A stretch of 36,215 nucleotides of DNA from Acidobacteriota bacterium (GTDB lineage: Bacteria > Acidobacteriota > Thermoanaerobaculia > Gp7-AA8). Each line of letters begins with the position of its first letter. The stretch's first letter is position 1. Made by a program: the position numbers and the translations under genes. Below are positions 21,452-29,902 of the stretch, piece by piece. Location: the NCBI GenBank assembly GCA_019247495.1, contig JAFAOU010000014.1:1-36215 (forward strand), read 5' to 3'. The notes under the pieces are model-generated. The model was given only the letters and a program-made list of their open reading frames with translations. It did no database searches and was not told where the DNA came from.

Positions 21452-24400
21452 CGCCAGCGCTTTCGCCCCGAATCATCGCGTAGATCGTTGGGGTCACGAC
21501 AAGCGACAACATCAGCGCGAAGAGCAGCCCTCCGATAACGCAGATGGCTAGGGGCTGGAGCAACTCGGAGCCGGAGCCGAGGGCTAGCGCGAGTGGCAGC
21601 ATGCCGAGCATCGCGGCGAGGGACGTCATCAGCACGGGGCGGAAGCGGCGGCGGCCGGAGCGGAGGAGGGCGGTGGTGAGGTCCTCGCCGGCGCGGAGGT
21701 GGTCTTCGACGGTGTCGAGCATCAGGATGCCGTTCTTGGAGACGATGCCGACGATCATGATCAGGCCCATCATCGAGACGACGTTCAGCGTCGTGCCCGT
21801 GATGAGCAGCGCGGCCAGGCTGCCGGAGAGCGCGAGGACCGCGCCGGCGACGATGGCCGCGGGATGCGCGAACGAGCGGAACTCGATGACCAGCACAAGG
21901 AACACGAGCGCGATGGCCAGGCCAAGGGCGACGAGAAGCTCGCGGAAAGAACTCTGCTGCTCCTGATAGAGGCCGCCGTACTCGATGGTCGTACCAGCGG
22001 GGAGATGGAGGTCGCTGGCAAGGCGCGACTTGATCTCGGTGATAGCCGAGCCGAGGTCGCGGCCTTCGAGGCGCCCGGTGACGGAGACGGCTTGCCGCAG
22101 CCCTTCGCGGTTGATCTCCGTCTGGCCCGCGTCATAGTTGATCGTCGCGATCTGATCGATGCGGACGTAGCTGTTCGACGTTGGCGCCTTGATCGGTAAC
22201 GCGCGCAGGTCCTCGAGTTGCGGCCGCGGCCCGCCGAGAAGAACGCGAACGCCGACGGTGCGTCCGTGCTCGATCACGTTCGAGACGACTTCGCCGCCGA
22301 GCGCTGTCGTCATCGCTTCGTTGACATCGGCCGCAGTGACGCCGTACAACGCCGCGCGCTGCGGATCGATCTGGAAGACGACTGCCGGACCGCTGACCAC
22401 GATGCCGTTGAACACGTCGACGACGCCGCTGACTTTGCGGATCGATGCGGCGATCGCATCGGCGGTGCGATGCAGGGCGGCGGCATCTTCGCTGAAGACG
22501 CGGATCTCGATCGGCTGCGGCGAGCTGACCAGATCGCCGATGAGGTCGGAGAGGATGCCGAGGAACTCGACGCGTAAGGCCGGTTCGCTCGACTCGATCT
22601 TGCGGCGCAACTCGCTCGTGACCGCATCCGTCGAAGCGGAGTCTTTCAACTTCACGGCGAAGTCGCCGGTGTTCGGCTCCGTGACGCCCGCTAGTCCCAG
22701 CTGCGCTCCGGTCCGGCGCGAATAGCCATCGACTTCCGGTGTCTCTTTCAACATCGCCTCGACGTGGCGCAGCATGCGGTCGGTCTCATCGAGCGAGGCG
22801 CCGGGCGGCGCGACGTAATCGAGGATGAAGCCATGCTCCTCGAACTCGGGGAGGAACTCCGATCCGAGGCCTTTGTAGATGAAGAACGTGAGGACCGCGA
22901 GGACGCCGATCACGATGAGCACCATGCCGCGGCGCGCCAGCGCATGCGCGAGCAGCCATTCGTAGCTGTTGATCAGGCGCGTGAGCAGCCGGCCGTGTTT
23001 TTCCTCTTCGTCGTCGTCCGCTCCTTCGGCGCTGGCCGGGACGCGAATGAAACTCTCGGCCAGCACAGGCGTGAACGTCAGCGCGAGAAAGAGTGACGTC
23101 AGCAGCGCCACGCTCATCGTCAGAGCGAGCGATCGGAAGAAGACGCCGGTGATGCCCGTGAGCAGCGCCAGCGGCAGGAAGACGACCACCGGCGTGATCG
23201 TCGAGCCGATGATTGGCCCGGCAATTTCGCTGATGGCGTTGTGGACGGCGTCCGCGCGTGACTCGCCGCGGGCCATGTGCGTGTAGATGTTCTCGACGAC
23301 GACGATGGCGTCGTCGATCACGAGGCCGATGGCCGCCGCCACGCCGCCGAGGGTCATGAGGTCGAAGCTCAGTCCGACAACCCACATGGCCACGAACGTG
23401 ACCAGCACCGTGATCGGAATGACCAGCGTGGCCACGAGCGTCGTCCCCCAGTTGCGCAGGAAGCCGTAGAGGATGGCCACCGAGAGGATGAGGCCGATCA
23501 GGATGGCGTCGCGCACGGAGCTTACCGAGCTGCTGACGAGCAGCGACTGGTCGTAGTACGGCTTCATTTCGACGTCGCGCGGGAGTTGTTTTTTCAGCCG
23601 CTCCACTTCCGCTTTGACGTCGTCGGCGGCGGCGAGGATGTTCGCGGTCGGCTGCCGCAGCACGTTGAGCAGCACAGCCGGACGGCCGTCCGCGGTCACG
23701 ATCGTGAAGCGCGGCTCGAGTCCGGGCGTGACGCTGGCGACGTCGCCGATGCGCACCGGCACGTTGTTGACGGTGGTGACGACGATCGCGGCGAGGTCGT
23801 CGATCGACGTGGCCTGACCGCTGACCAGCGCGAGCTCGAGCTGATGATTTTCATTGATCAGTCCCGGCGACGTGATGACGTTCGAGTTCTTCATCGCATC
23901 CGAGACTTGCTGCAGCGAGACTCCTCGCGCTTCCAGCCGGGCGCGGTCGACGAGCACGTGGTACTCGCGCAACTGGCCGCCGAGAACCTGCACGCTGGCC
24001 ACGCCGTCGATCCGCGCCAGCGGCGGACGGAGCGTGACCTCGGCGAGATTGCGCAGCGTGCCGGGATCGCGTTTGGGCGAGGTGATGCTGTAGCCGAGGA
24101 TCGGGAAGACGGCGAACGTGAGGCGTTCGCTGCGCGTGAACGTGGCGCCCGGCGGCAGTTCCGAGGCGAGCTGCGACACCCGCGCCTGCACGATTTGCAG
24201 CGTCTGGACGATGTCGGTCTTCCAATCGAAAAAGAGGTCGATCTCGGTCGAGCCGCGCGCGGTCGTCGATTTGATCCGCGCGATCCCCGGGATGCCGCTC
24301 ATCGCCTCTTCGATCGGCCTGGTGACGGAGACGAGGGTCTGCTGCGCCGGCGCGACGCCGTTCTCCGCAACGATGATGATGCGCGGGAAATCGGTCTGCG

Positions 24401-24512
24401 GAAACAGCGCGCGCGGAATGCGCATGAGCGCCATAAGGCCGCCGATCGAGAGCAGCGCGATGACCAGTAGCACCGCGCGCTTCTGCGTCGAAACGAGACG
24501 GCCGAGGTTCAT
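21402..24512 (-). CDS. RND efflux pump inner-membrane transporter (AcrB/MdtB superfamily)
   Basis: Proton-driven pump of 1036 residues, normal for the family. Twelve membrane segments are expected: one near 13-32, a block at about 335-530, another near 545, and a last block near 865-1015. Segment 4 carries GLVIDDAIVVVENIY, with the paired Asp of the proton relay. Porter-domain features include RPPLARIDGVASVQVLGG. A charged loop (EGADDDEEEKHGRL) links the halves. It starts by TGATG overlap with the adaptor gene. Substrate class, drugs or metals, cannot be told; no Met-rich metal site was noticed. The C-terminal 16 residues overlap the REC-EAL gene on the other strand. Confidence 0.94.
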   Translation of the reverse strand: MNLGRLVSTQKRAVLLVIALLSIGGLMALMRIPRALFPQTDFPRIIIVAENGVAPAQQTLVSVTRPIEEAMSGIPGIARIKSTTARGSTEIDLFFDWKTDIVQTLQIVQARVSQLASELPPGATFTRSERLTFAVFPILGYSITSPKRDPGTLRNLAEVTLRPPLARIDGVASVQVLGGQLREYHVLVDRARLEARGVSLQQVSDAMKNSNVITSPGLINENHQLELALVSGQATSIDDLAAIVVTTVNNVPVRIGDVASVTPGLEPRFTIVTADGRPAVLLNVLRQPTANILAAADDVKAEVERLKKQLPRDVEMKPYYDQSLLVSSSVSSVRDAILIGLILSVAILYGFLRNWGTTLVATLVIPITVLVTFVAMWVVGLSFDLMTLGGVAAAIGLVIDDAIVVVENIYTHMARGESRADAVHNAISEIAGPIIGSTITPVVVFLPLALLTGITGVFFRSLALTMSVALLTSLFLALTFTPVLAESFIRVPASAEGADDDEEEKHGRLLTRLINSYEWLLAHALARRGMVLIVIGVLAVLTFFIYKGLGSEFLPEFEEHGFILDYVAPPGASLDETDRMLRHVEAMLKETPEVDGYSRRTGAQLGLAGVTEPNTGDFAVKLKDSASTDAVTSELRRKIESSEPALRVEFLGILSDLIGDLVSSPQPIEIRVFSEDAAALHRTADAIAASIRKVSGVVDVFNGIVVSGPAVVFQIDPQRAALYGVTAADVNEAMTTALGGEVVSNVIEHGRTVGVRVLLGGPRPQLEDLRALPIKAPTSNSYVRIDQIATINYDAGQTEINREGLRQAVSVTGRLEGRDLGSAITEIKSRLASDLHLPAGTTIEYGGLYQEQQSSFRELLVALGLAIALVFLVLVIEFRSFAHPAAIVAGAVLALSGSLAALLITGTTLNVVSMMGLIMIVGIVSKNGILMLDTVEDHLRAGEDLTTALLRSGRRRFRPVLMTSLAAMLGMLPLALALGSGSELLQPLAICVIGGLLFALMLSLVVTPTIYAMIRGESAGATVHPPAARTNTPVRT

Positions 24513-25840
24513 CAGTCCTTTTCCGCCGCGGGCGCGGGCTTGGGCGCGGCGTCGGCGTTCTGCACTTTCGTGCCGCCCGGCAGGCCGTAGTTGCCTTCGA
24601 TGACGATCGTTTCGCCGCCGTGCAGACCCGAGGTGATCTGGGTCCGCTCGCGGCTGTGCGCGCCGGTGGTGACTTTGACTTCGTGGGCGACGGACTTGTC
24701 ATCGACGACCATCACCGTGCCGGCGTTTGCGTTCGTTGCATCGAGCGTGACCGCGGCGGTAGGAACGACGATCGCGTTCGCAACGCCGCCACTGTTGACG
24801 GTGACGCGCGCGGCGCTGTTGGGGCGCAGGCGTCCGTCCCCATTCGGCAACGTGATCCACAGCTCGACGGCGCGGCTCTGCGGATCGGCAGCGCTTCCGA
24901 CGAGACTCACGGTTCCCTGCAGCGTGACGCCGGGCAGCGAGTCGGGCTGGATCGTGGCGACGTCGCCGGCATGAACATGCATCGACGCATCGACCGACAG
25001 CGGCGCCTTGACGATGACGGTGGAGGTGTCCGCGATGGTCAGCATCTTCGTGCCGGCGGTGGCGAAGTCGCCCTGGAAGAGGAACTGCTCACCGACGACG
25101 CCGTCGAATGGCGCGCGAATCGTGGCGTAGCCCGCCTGCGCCTGCAGCGCGGCGAGATGGCCGGCAGCCTGCTGCGCCTTGCTTCGCGCGGCGGCGAGGT
25201 CAGACGGATTCGTTGTGCCCTGATGCAGCGCCGCCGACTTCTCCGCGAGCCGCAAGTCGTCCTCGGCTTTCGTCACGTCGAGCTGCGACGCTTCGAGATC
25301 CTTCTTCGAGATGCCGCCCTGTTCGAAAAGCGTCTTGCGGCGCTCGTAGGTTTTCTGCGCGTTGTCGAGCGTCCCTTTCGCGTCGCGAACAGCTTTGACA
25401 TCCTGCGCGTTGGTCAGCGGAATGGCGCCGTTGCCGGTGTTGGTGACACCGATCTCCGCCTCGCGCAATGCCGCCGCGGCCTCGGCTTGCTGCGCAGTGA
25501 GGTCGCGCGACTCGAGCACGGCCAGGACGTCGCCGCGGTGCACGACGCGGTTCTTGAGCAATCCCATCTGCGCGATCTGCGCGCTGAACTTGGGACTGAT
25601 GGTCGCCTCCTGCCTCGCGCTGATCGTGCCGACGAGATCGAGCGGCTGCGCGATCGGGCCGACCTCCGCTTTGGCCAACTTCACGCTGACGACCGGCTGC
25701 GCACTTTCCTCATCCGCAGCGGCACCGCGGCGATGCCAGCACCAGCCGGCGATGATGAGGACGACGACGGCAGCTGCGATGATCTGCACGCGGCGGCGTT
25801 TCCAGATCGGCGGATCTTCGACGATTTCGACTTCGGTCAT
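24512..25840 (-). CDS. Efflux RND periplasmic adaptor (membrane fusion protein, HlyD-like)
   Basis: A 442-residue adaptor that bridges the RND pump and the TolC-like channel. A short cytoplasmic N-terminus is followed by one membrane segment (about 18-36, RVQIIAAAVVVLIIAG). The lipoyl/barrel-sandwich half DLVGTISARQEATISPKFSA is near 75-95, a long alpha-hairpin is at about 110-220 with heptad-like Ala/Glu/Lys content, the second half contains YATIRAPFDGVVGEQF near 237-252, and beta-barrel and membrane-proximal domains follow. The C-terminus is Ala/Pro-rich. It overlaps both neighbours: ATGA with the outer-membrane gene and TGATG with the pump gene. Confidence 0.94.
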   Translation of the reverse strand: MTEVEIVEDPPIWKRRRVQIIAAAVVVLIIAGWCWHRRGAAADEESAQPVVSVKLAKAEVGPIAQPLDLVGTISARQEATISPKFSAQIAQMGLLKNRVVHRGDVLAVLESRDLTAQQAEAAAALREAEIGVTNTGNGAIPLTNAQDVKAVRDAKGTLDNAQKTYERRKTLFEQGGISKKDLEASQLDVTKAEDDLRLAEKSAALHQGTTNPSDLAAARSKAQQAAGHLAALQAQAGYATIRAPFDGVVGEQFLFQGDFATAGTKMLTIADTSTVIVKAPLSVDASMHVHAGDVATIQPDSLPGVTLQGTVSLVGSAADPQSRAVELWITLPNGDGRLRPNSAARVTVNSGGVANAIVVPTAAVTLDATNANAGTVMVVDDKSVAHEVKVTTGAHSRERTQITSGLHGGETIVIEGNYGLPGGTKVQNADAAPKPAPAAEKD

Positions 25841-27219
25841 TCTCCGGCGGCCTCCCGCAGATGGGCGCGGGCGATCTCGAAATCGAACAACGCCTGCTGG
25901 TAATTCGTGCGCTGCTGCGCGAGCGTGGTGAGCGCATCGGTGACTTCGAGGATGGGCGCTTCGCCGGCGCGGTAGCGGGCGATGGAGATATCGACATTGC
26001 GGCCCGCATCGGCGACGGCGGTTCGCGCGTTGTCGACGCGTCGAATCGCGGTCAGCGCTTCTTCATGCGCGGCGGCAAACTGCTGATCGAGATCGCGCCG
26101 CGTGATGTTGAGGAGGTTCTCCGCCGCCTGCGCTTTCAACTCGGCCTGACGCTGTTTCGCGCGGCCGATGCCCCAATCAAAAATCGGAATGACGAGATTG
26201 GCGGTAGCGAGATAGCCGCGGTGCTGGCGGATGTCCTCAGGGCGCAGCGATGGCGAATCGAAACCTTCGTCGACGGCGTAGCTCAACGACGGCAACCTGC
26301 CCGCGCGTGCGACGCCGATGTCCGATCGCGCCGCGCGCAGCTGCTGCTCGGCCTGCGTGATTTCGGGCCGCGTTCCGGAGTTCGTAAATCGTTCGATATC
26401 ACCGATCGCCGGCTGCGGATTCAGATCCGAAACCGTCAGCGGCTGCGGCGCGCGGATGCCGGTGAGCACGCGCATCGCGGCGAGCGCCTCTGCTTCCTGC
26501 AAGCGCGCTTGTTCGAGATCATCGCGCCGCTGCGCGGTCTGCAGTCGTGCGCGAATCACATCGACCTCGGCCAACTCGCCGCCGGTGTGCTGCAACGCCG
26601 TCACGCGCTCGAACTCCGCGGCGGCGGCGAGCGTCTCCTCCGCACTGCGGCGTTTCGCTGTGGCAAGTCCGAGGCCGAAGTAGGCCTCGCGCACGCCGCG
26701 CACGAGCGCGCGCCGCGCGACCTCGGTGCCCGCATGCGCGGCCGCGAGCAACGCGCGGCTGCGGGCGATGGCGGCGTGCGTGCCGAAGTCGAGCGAACCT
26801 TCGACGCCGAGGAGTTCCTGGTATTCGCGCGTGGCATTCGCGGCGATGAACGAAGTTTCGGTCGAACCGGGATGCAACGGCTTGTTGAACGTGGCCGTCG
26901 ACGAGCTTCGCACGCGCGGCAGCAGGGCCGCACGCGCCTGGGTGAGATCGAGCGCCGCGGTCTGTTCGTCGATCACTGCCTGCTGATACGCGGTGGCCTG
27001 TTGCAGCGCGGCCTGCGTCGCGCTCTGCATCGTCATCGGTTGCGAAATCGCGGTCGACGCCGGCGGTGTGCTCGCAACGCCGGGCAGCGTCGGGGACGAC
27101 GACGCTGATTGCGGCGGGGGCGTCGTCTGAGCGGATGCACTGCCAGCCGCAAACAAAACGGCGATGAACAAGGCGCCGCGCAACGCGCGCGCGTCAGGAT
27201 TGGATGGATCGCGTCTCAT
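25837..27219 (-). CDS. TolC-family outer membrane efflux channel
   Basis: A 460-residue outer-membrane factor and first gene of the tolC-mfp-rnd operon. The signal peptide ends near SASAQ at about 27-31, followed by a Thr/Pro/Ser-rich spacer. The mature part has the two internal structural repeats of the family, with long coiled-coil helices: about 80-240, including ARAALLPRV and ELAEVDVIRARLQTAQ, and about 280-455, including AGRLPSLSY, VPIFDWGIGRAKQRQAELKAQ and RYRAGEAPILEVTDALTTL. GGAG lies one nucleotide before the ATG, which is close for a Shine-Dalgarno. It is not obviously a lipoprotein. Confidence 0.93.
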   Translation of the reverse strand: MRRDPSNPDARALRGALFIAVLFAAGSASAQTTPPPQSASSSPTLPGVASTPPASTAISQPMTMQSATQAALQQATAYQQAVIDEQTAALDLTQARAALLPRVRSSSTATFNKPLHPGSTETSFIAANATREYQELLGVEGSLDFGTHAAIARSRALLAAAHAGTEVARRALVRGVREAYFGLGLATAKRRSAEETLAAAAEFERVTALQHTGGELAEVDVIRARLQTAQRRDDLEQARLQEAEALAAMRVLTGIRAPQPLTVSDLNPQPAIGDIERFTNSGTRPEITQAEQQLRAARSDIGVARAGRLPSLSYAVDEGFDSPSLRPEDIRQHRGYLATANLVIPIFDWGIGRAKQRQAELKAQAAENLLNITRRDLDQQFAAAHEEALTAIRRVDNARTAVADAGRNVDISIARYRAGEAPILEVTDALTTLAQQRTNYQQALFDFEIARAHLREAAGE

Positions 27220-27297
27220 GCTCCGTGTGTGATTTCAATTCCGAGGTAAGGCCGGTCCGCCGGCGCGGGCTGCGCGGCGGACCCGATGAGTGGTGTC

Positions 27298-27459
27298 TCA
27301 GCGTTTCTTCTCGTCCTTTGCTGCCTTCCTGGCGCTCTTGTGTGCGACGGCGGCGACGATCTTACCGTCGATGGCGTCGACATTGATTTCCGTGATGTAT
27401 CCGTCTTCGAGGTTGAATGCTGAGCCAAGAACGATGAATGGCCCATAAACCATCGGCAT
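27298..27459 (-). CDS. 53-residue protein, PepSY-tail-like
   Basis: A small frame beginning MPMVYGPFIVLG with a central EDGYITEINVDAIDGKIVAA and a Lys-rich end (KAAKDEKKR). The segment ITEINVDAIDGKIV looks like the last two strands of a PepSY domain (EIxVDAxxGKV). The gene starts with TGATG overlap on the stop of the PstS-like gene, and its codons use G or C in most third positions, both arguing for real translation. It has no signal peptide, so it is either a cytoplasmic mini-protein or the remnant of a longer PepSY gene. It ends 78 nt before the tolC start. Confidence 0.5.
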   Translation of the reverse strand: MPMVYGPFIVLGSAFNLEDGYITEINVDAIDGKIVAAVAHKSARKAAKDEKKR

Positions 27460-27944
27460 CATCGCGCGCGGAGGGCGTATTGGGGATTCGCCGGTGCCTT
27501 CCCCTCGATCGTTAGAACGATCACTCCAGTGTCCAGCGGCGGCGCGGCGACAAACCCGATTCCGTCCGGCGTGGCGGCGACTGCCCTGATCATTTCATCG
27601 ACGTTGCCGATCACGCGCGGCGCGTTAGCAACGCGCCCGCGAAAGACCGCACCGAGCCACCATTGCGAATAGTCGATGTCGGACATGCGCACGAGACGAT
27701 CGAGAAAGAGCCGTCCCTCGGCCGTGTCCATCGGCCGCACGAAGAGCACGATGCGATGACCGTTGTGCCACCGGCTGATGTCGCCGAGAAAAATACGGCG
27801 AAGGTCGCCGGCGGAAATATCGCGCATCGGATTCTTCGCGCTCACGAGAACCGAGACGCTTGCCGTAACGGGTTCCTCTCCATGCGAGGACGCGGCAAGG
27901 AGGAACACGATGGCGACCATCAGCCGGCGCGCTCGCATGGCCAT
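27459..27944 (-). CDS. PstS-like periplasmic binding-domain protein
   Basis: A 161-residue exported protein. The signal peptide is RRLMVAIVFLLAASSHG, with cleavage near residue 22. The mature part matches one lobe of phosphate ABC-type binding proteins: VSVLVSAKNPMRDISAGDLR, then RRIFLGDISRWHNGHRIV, the WWLGAVFRGRVANAPRVIG segment and AATPDGIGFVAAPP. At this length it is a single small domain rather than a full two-lobe PstS (over 300 residues), and no ABC permease is nearby. The start at 27944 overlaps the porin stop (TGATG). The pairing with a porin suggests a role in sensing or capturing an anion, but this is inference. Confidence 0.8.
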   Translation of the reverse strand: MAMRARRLMVAIVFLLAASSHGEEPVTASVSVLVSAKNPMRDISAGDLRRIFLGDISRWHNGHRIVLFVRPMDTAEGRLFLDRLVRMSDIDYSQWWLGAVFRGRVANAPRVIGNVDEMIRAVAATPDGIGFVAAPPLDTGVIVLTIEGKAPANPQYALRAR

Positions 27945-29029
27945 CAGAATGAAAACGAAACCTCGGCTCGGATAAGACTCTCTCGATGCGGAGCCGCAAG
28001 TTGTTGCGTCCGAAAATCTCCTTTCAGCGCCAGCCTGCGGTTGAAATCCCAGCGCACACCAGCCGACCAGGCGTTCTGATTGTGCACGTCGCTCAGGTAC
28101 TGCTCTCCCGGCGCTACATGAAGATGATCCAGCAGGAAGTAGGGACGAAGCACCTTCAATCGGCCGCGCGGCCGCCACGAGGCCAGCACATACCAGCCTC
28201 GGGTCACATACTCCTGGTCGGCTCCCAATGGCGTATGGGCCATCCGCGCGAACTCGCCGCGCAATTCGATGCCTCCACGAACGAACGAGGAGTAGACCGT
28301 GGCATCGAGCTCCTGCATGGTCTGGCCCGGAGCCCGAATCCGGCCGACGTATCCCGCCGCTCCCGCTTCGAAACCGGTGACTGCATCCGGCGCCATGCTG
28401 ACGAGAAAGAGTCCTGCGGGCGAGATGCCGTGGCGAAAGAGCGGCTGAATGTCATCACGCTCACTGCCGCGCGCCGCCCCAACTCCGACGCCGTATGCGG
28501 CGCCGAGCGCGCCAGGCACGCGCCCCGATGCCCAAACACCGTCAAAATGCAGGGGCCACGCACCGCCCTGCGATTCGCGATTCGCGATCGACGGCACATC
28601 GATCGGCGTCTGGAGAAAGCGGCTGCGATGTTCGCGCTCATTCCATTGGACGATGCCGGTGTGGATCTGTCCGATCTCCAGCCGCAGCCGATCGGACGGG
28701 TTGTAGGCGGCGTAGAAGCGCTCGAGATTCAAGTCGAAGCGCGCCTCCGTTTCGAGGTCGGAGTTCTCGGCTTTCCCGCCGTGCTGAATCAGCGTTTCCG
28801 CAAACGCCGACCAGTCGTTCGTGATCTGCGCCGACGCGTAGAGGTCGATCTCGCCGCCTTCGTATTCGACCGCTCCGCCCTCGGTGGGATGGCTGAGGAC
28901 GACGTCGGCAAACGCGCCGAGGCGGAAGGCGGGATAGTGGACCGCGGGCGGCGGCGCGTCGTCCGCCCGCGCCGCGGCTGCGAACGTCACAATGGCGATC
29001 AGCGTCATCGCCGCGCCAATTGGCCTCAT
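27944..29029 (-). CDS. Outer-membrane beta-barrel porin
   Basis: A 361-residue exported protein. The start at 29029 gives a signal peptide (AAMTLIAIVTFAAAARA). The mature part has alternating amphipathic strands (FRLGAFADVVLSH, EIDLYASAQITNDWSAFAET, ARFDLNLERFYAAYNPSDRL) and ends in Phe (EVSFSF), the usual signal for outer-membrane insertion. It resembles porins of unknown specificity, perhaps related to the phosphate-selective group. It is coupled to the PstS-like gene by overlap. TACATT ends 7 nt before the ATG, so besides read-through from the upstream barrel gene it may have its own leaderless promoter. Confidence 0.8.
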   Translation of the reverse strand: MRPIGAAMTLIAIVTFAAAARADDAPPPAVHYPAFRLGAFADVVLSHPTEGGAVEYEGGEIDLYASAQITNDWSAFAETLIQHGGKAENSDLETEARFDLNLERFYAAYNPSDRLRLEIGQIHTGIVQWNEREHRSRFLQTPIDVPSIANRESQGGAWPLHFDGVWASGRVPGALGAAYGVGVGAARGSERDDIQPLFRHGISPAGLFLVSMAPDAVTGFEAGAAGYVGRIRAPGQTMQELDATVYSSFVRGGIELRGEFARMAHTPLGADQEYVTRGWYVLASWRPRGRLKVLRPYFLLDHLHVAPGEQYLSDVHNQNAWSAGVRWDFNRRLALKGDFRTQQLAAPHRESLIRAEVSFSF

Positions 29030-29036
29030 GGCCGCA

Positions 29037-29042
29037 AATGTA
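29037..29042 (-). promoter_or_regulatory. Candidate -10 element of the porin gene
   Basis: TACATT on the minus strand ends 7 nt before the ATG at 29029, in the 23-nt gap after the upstream beta-barrel gene. No Shine-Dalgarno was seen. Confidence 0.4.
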
Positions 29043-29052
29043 CCGCAGTCGT

Positions 29053-29829
29053 TCAGCGGCCGCCGAATCGCCACGTAACCCCCGGGCGGATCAGCAACGC
29101 GTGATTGTTGTCGTAGCTCACGCCAATCGACACGAACAGCTTCGCGTTGACGTGATAGCGGACGCCGATCATCGCCGACGTTTCACCGCTGGCCGCTTCG
29201 GCCGGAACCGGCGTTCCGGACGGCGCGCCCTCGACGTTTTCGCCGGTCGACGACGTGTTGCCAATCAACTCACCGACGATGTCGTACTGCGGCGAGAGAT
29301 GGAACTCCTCGGCGATCGCGTAGTCGATGATGTTCTTCAGATGCGTCCCGGCCGGCTTGCCGATGACGGTGTAGCCGAGGTTCCCATGAAGGTCGAGCCG
29401 TCCAAGGCGTTTGCTCGCGATGGCCCAGAGAGTGCCGTCAGTCTTTCCGGTTCCGATCTGGCGATTGCCGGCGGTTGGTAACTTCACTTCGCCGGCCACC
29501 GCGAACGCCGGCATTCCGCCTTCCTCCGGAAAAAGCAGATGCGTCAACGTCACTTCGATGTCGCCGAAGCCGCTGGCGGCCAGGCCTGTTTTCGGATTGA
29601 CCGACGTACCGAGCACCGGTTCCACGGCGATCTCCGTACGCGGTGTGAGACCGTATTCGAAGACGAGCGGAAAGGCGCGTTCGGTGCCTTCGTGAGCGGT
29701 CTGAAACTCGCCCGTCAGTTCGATCTTGAACACACCTTGCGGCAGCGGCCGCGCGGTCTCGGTTTCCAGCGGCTGCGATGCGAACGCTGTTCCGGCGGCG
29801 AACAGAAGCAATGCGAGTAGGGTTTTCAT
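29053..29829 (-). CDS. Outer-membrane beta-barrel protein, MetA-pathway/transporter-like
   Basis: A 258-residue exported protein. The start at 29829 gives the signal peptide KTLLALLLFAAGTAFA. Downstream motifs fit the putative phenol-degradation MetA family of outer-membrane proteins: ETARPLPQGVFKIELTGEFQ, FEYGLTPRTEIAVEPVLG, GFGDIEVTLTHLLF, AVAGEVKLPTAGN and IGVRYHVNAKLFVSIGVSYD. The C-terminus VTWRFGGR is not a clean terminal Phe. The actual cargo of these barrels is unknown to me. TATGTT ends 7 nt before the chosen ATG. It is divergent from the histidine kinase, which might regulate it. Confidence 0.78.
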   Translation of the reverse strand: MKTLLALLLFAAGTAFASQPLETETARPLPQGVFKIELTGEFQTAHEGTERAFPLVFEYGLTPRTEIAVEPVLGTSVNPKTGLAASGFGDIEVTLTHLLFPEEGGMPAFAVAGEVKLPTAGNRQIGTGKTDGTLWAIASKRLGRLDLHGNLGYTVIGKPAGTHLKNIIDYAIAEEFHLSPQYDIVGELIGNTSSTGENVEGAPSGTPVPAEAASGETSAMIGVRYHVNAKLFVSIGVSYDNNHALLIRPGVTWRFGGR

Positions 29830-29836
29830 GGCGCGC

Positions 29837-29842
29837 AACATA
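29837..29842 (-). promoter_or_regulatory. Candidate -10 element of the beta-barrel gene
   Basis: TATGTT on the minus strand ends 7 nt before the ATG at 29829. The 73-nt region up to 29902 is shared with the divergent histidine kinase gene. Confidence 0.4.
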
Positions 29843-29902
29843 GAAGCGCGCAGATGACGCATCGATGAACCACTTCCCGGCGGATGAGCGACACTAGCGC
29901 GA

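Noticed and set aside
23277..24470. Long (397-codon) frame opposite the RND pump gene
   Set aside because: Its Arg/Asp/His-heavy composition is the mirror of GC-rich third positions of the real gene on the other strand; no motif and no Shine-Dalgarno.
27216..27446. 76-codon minus-strand frame upstream of tolC
   Set aside because: Out of frame with the better-supported 53-codon gene, with Ser/Thr/Arg-rich shadow composition.
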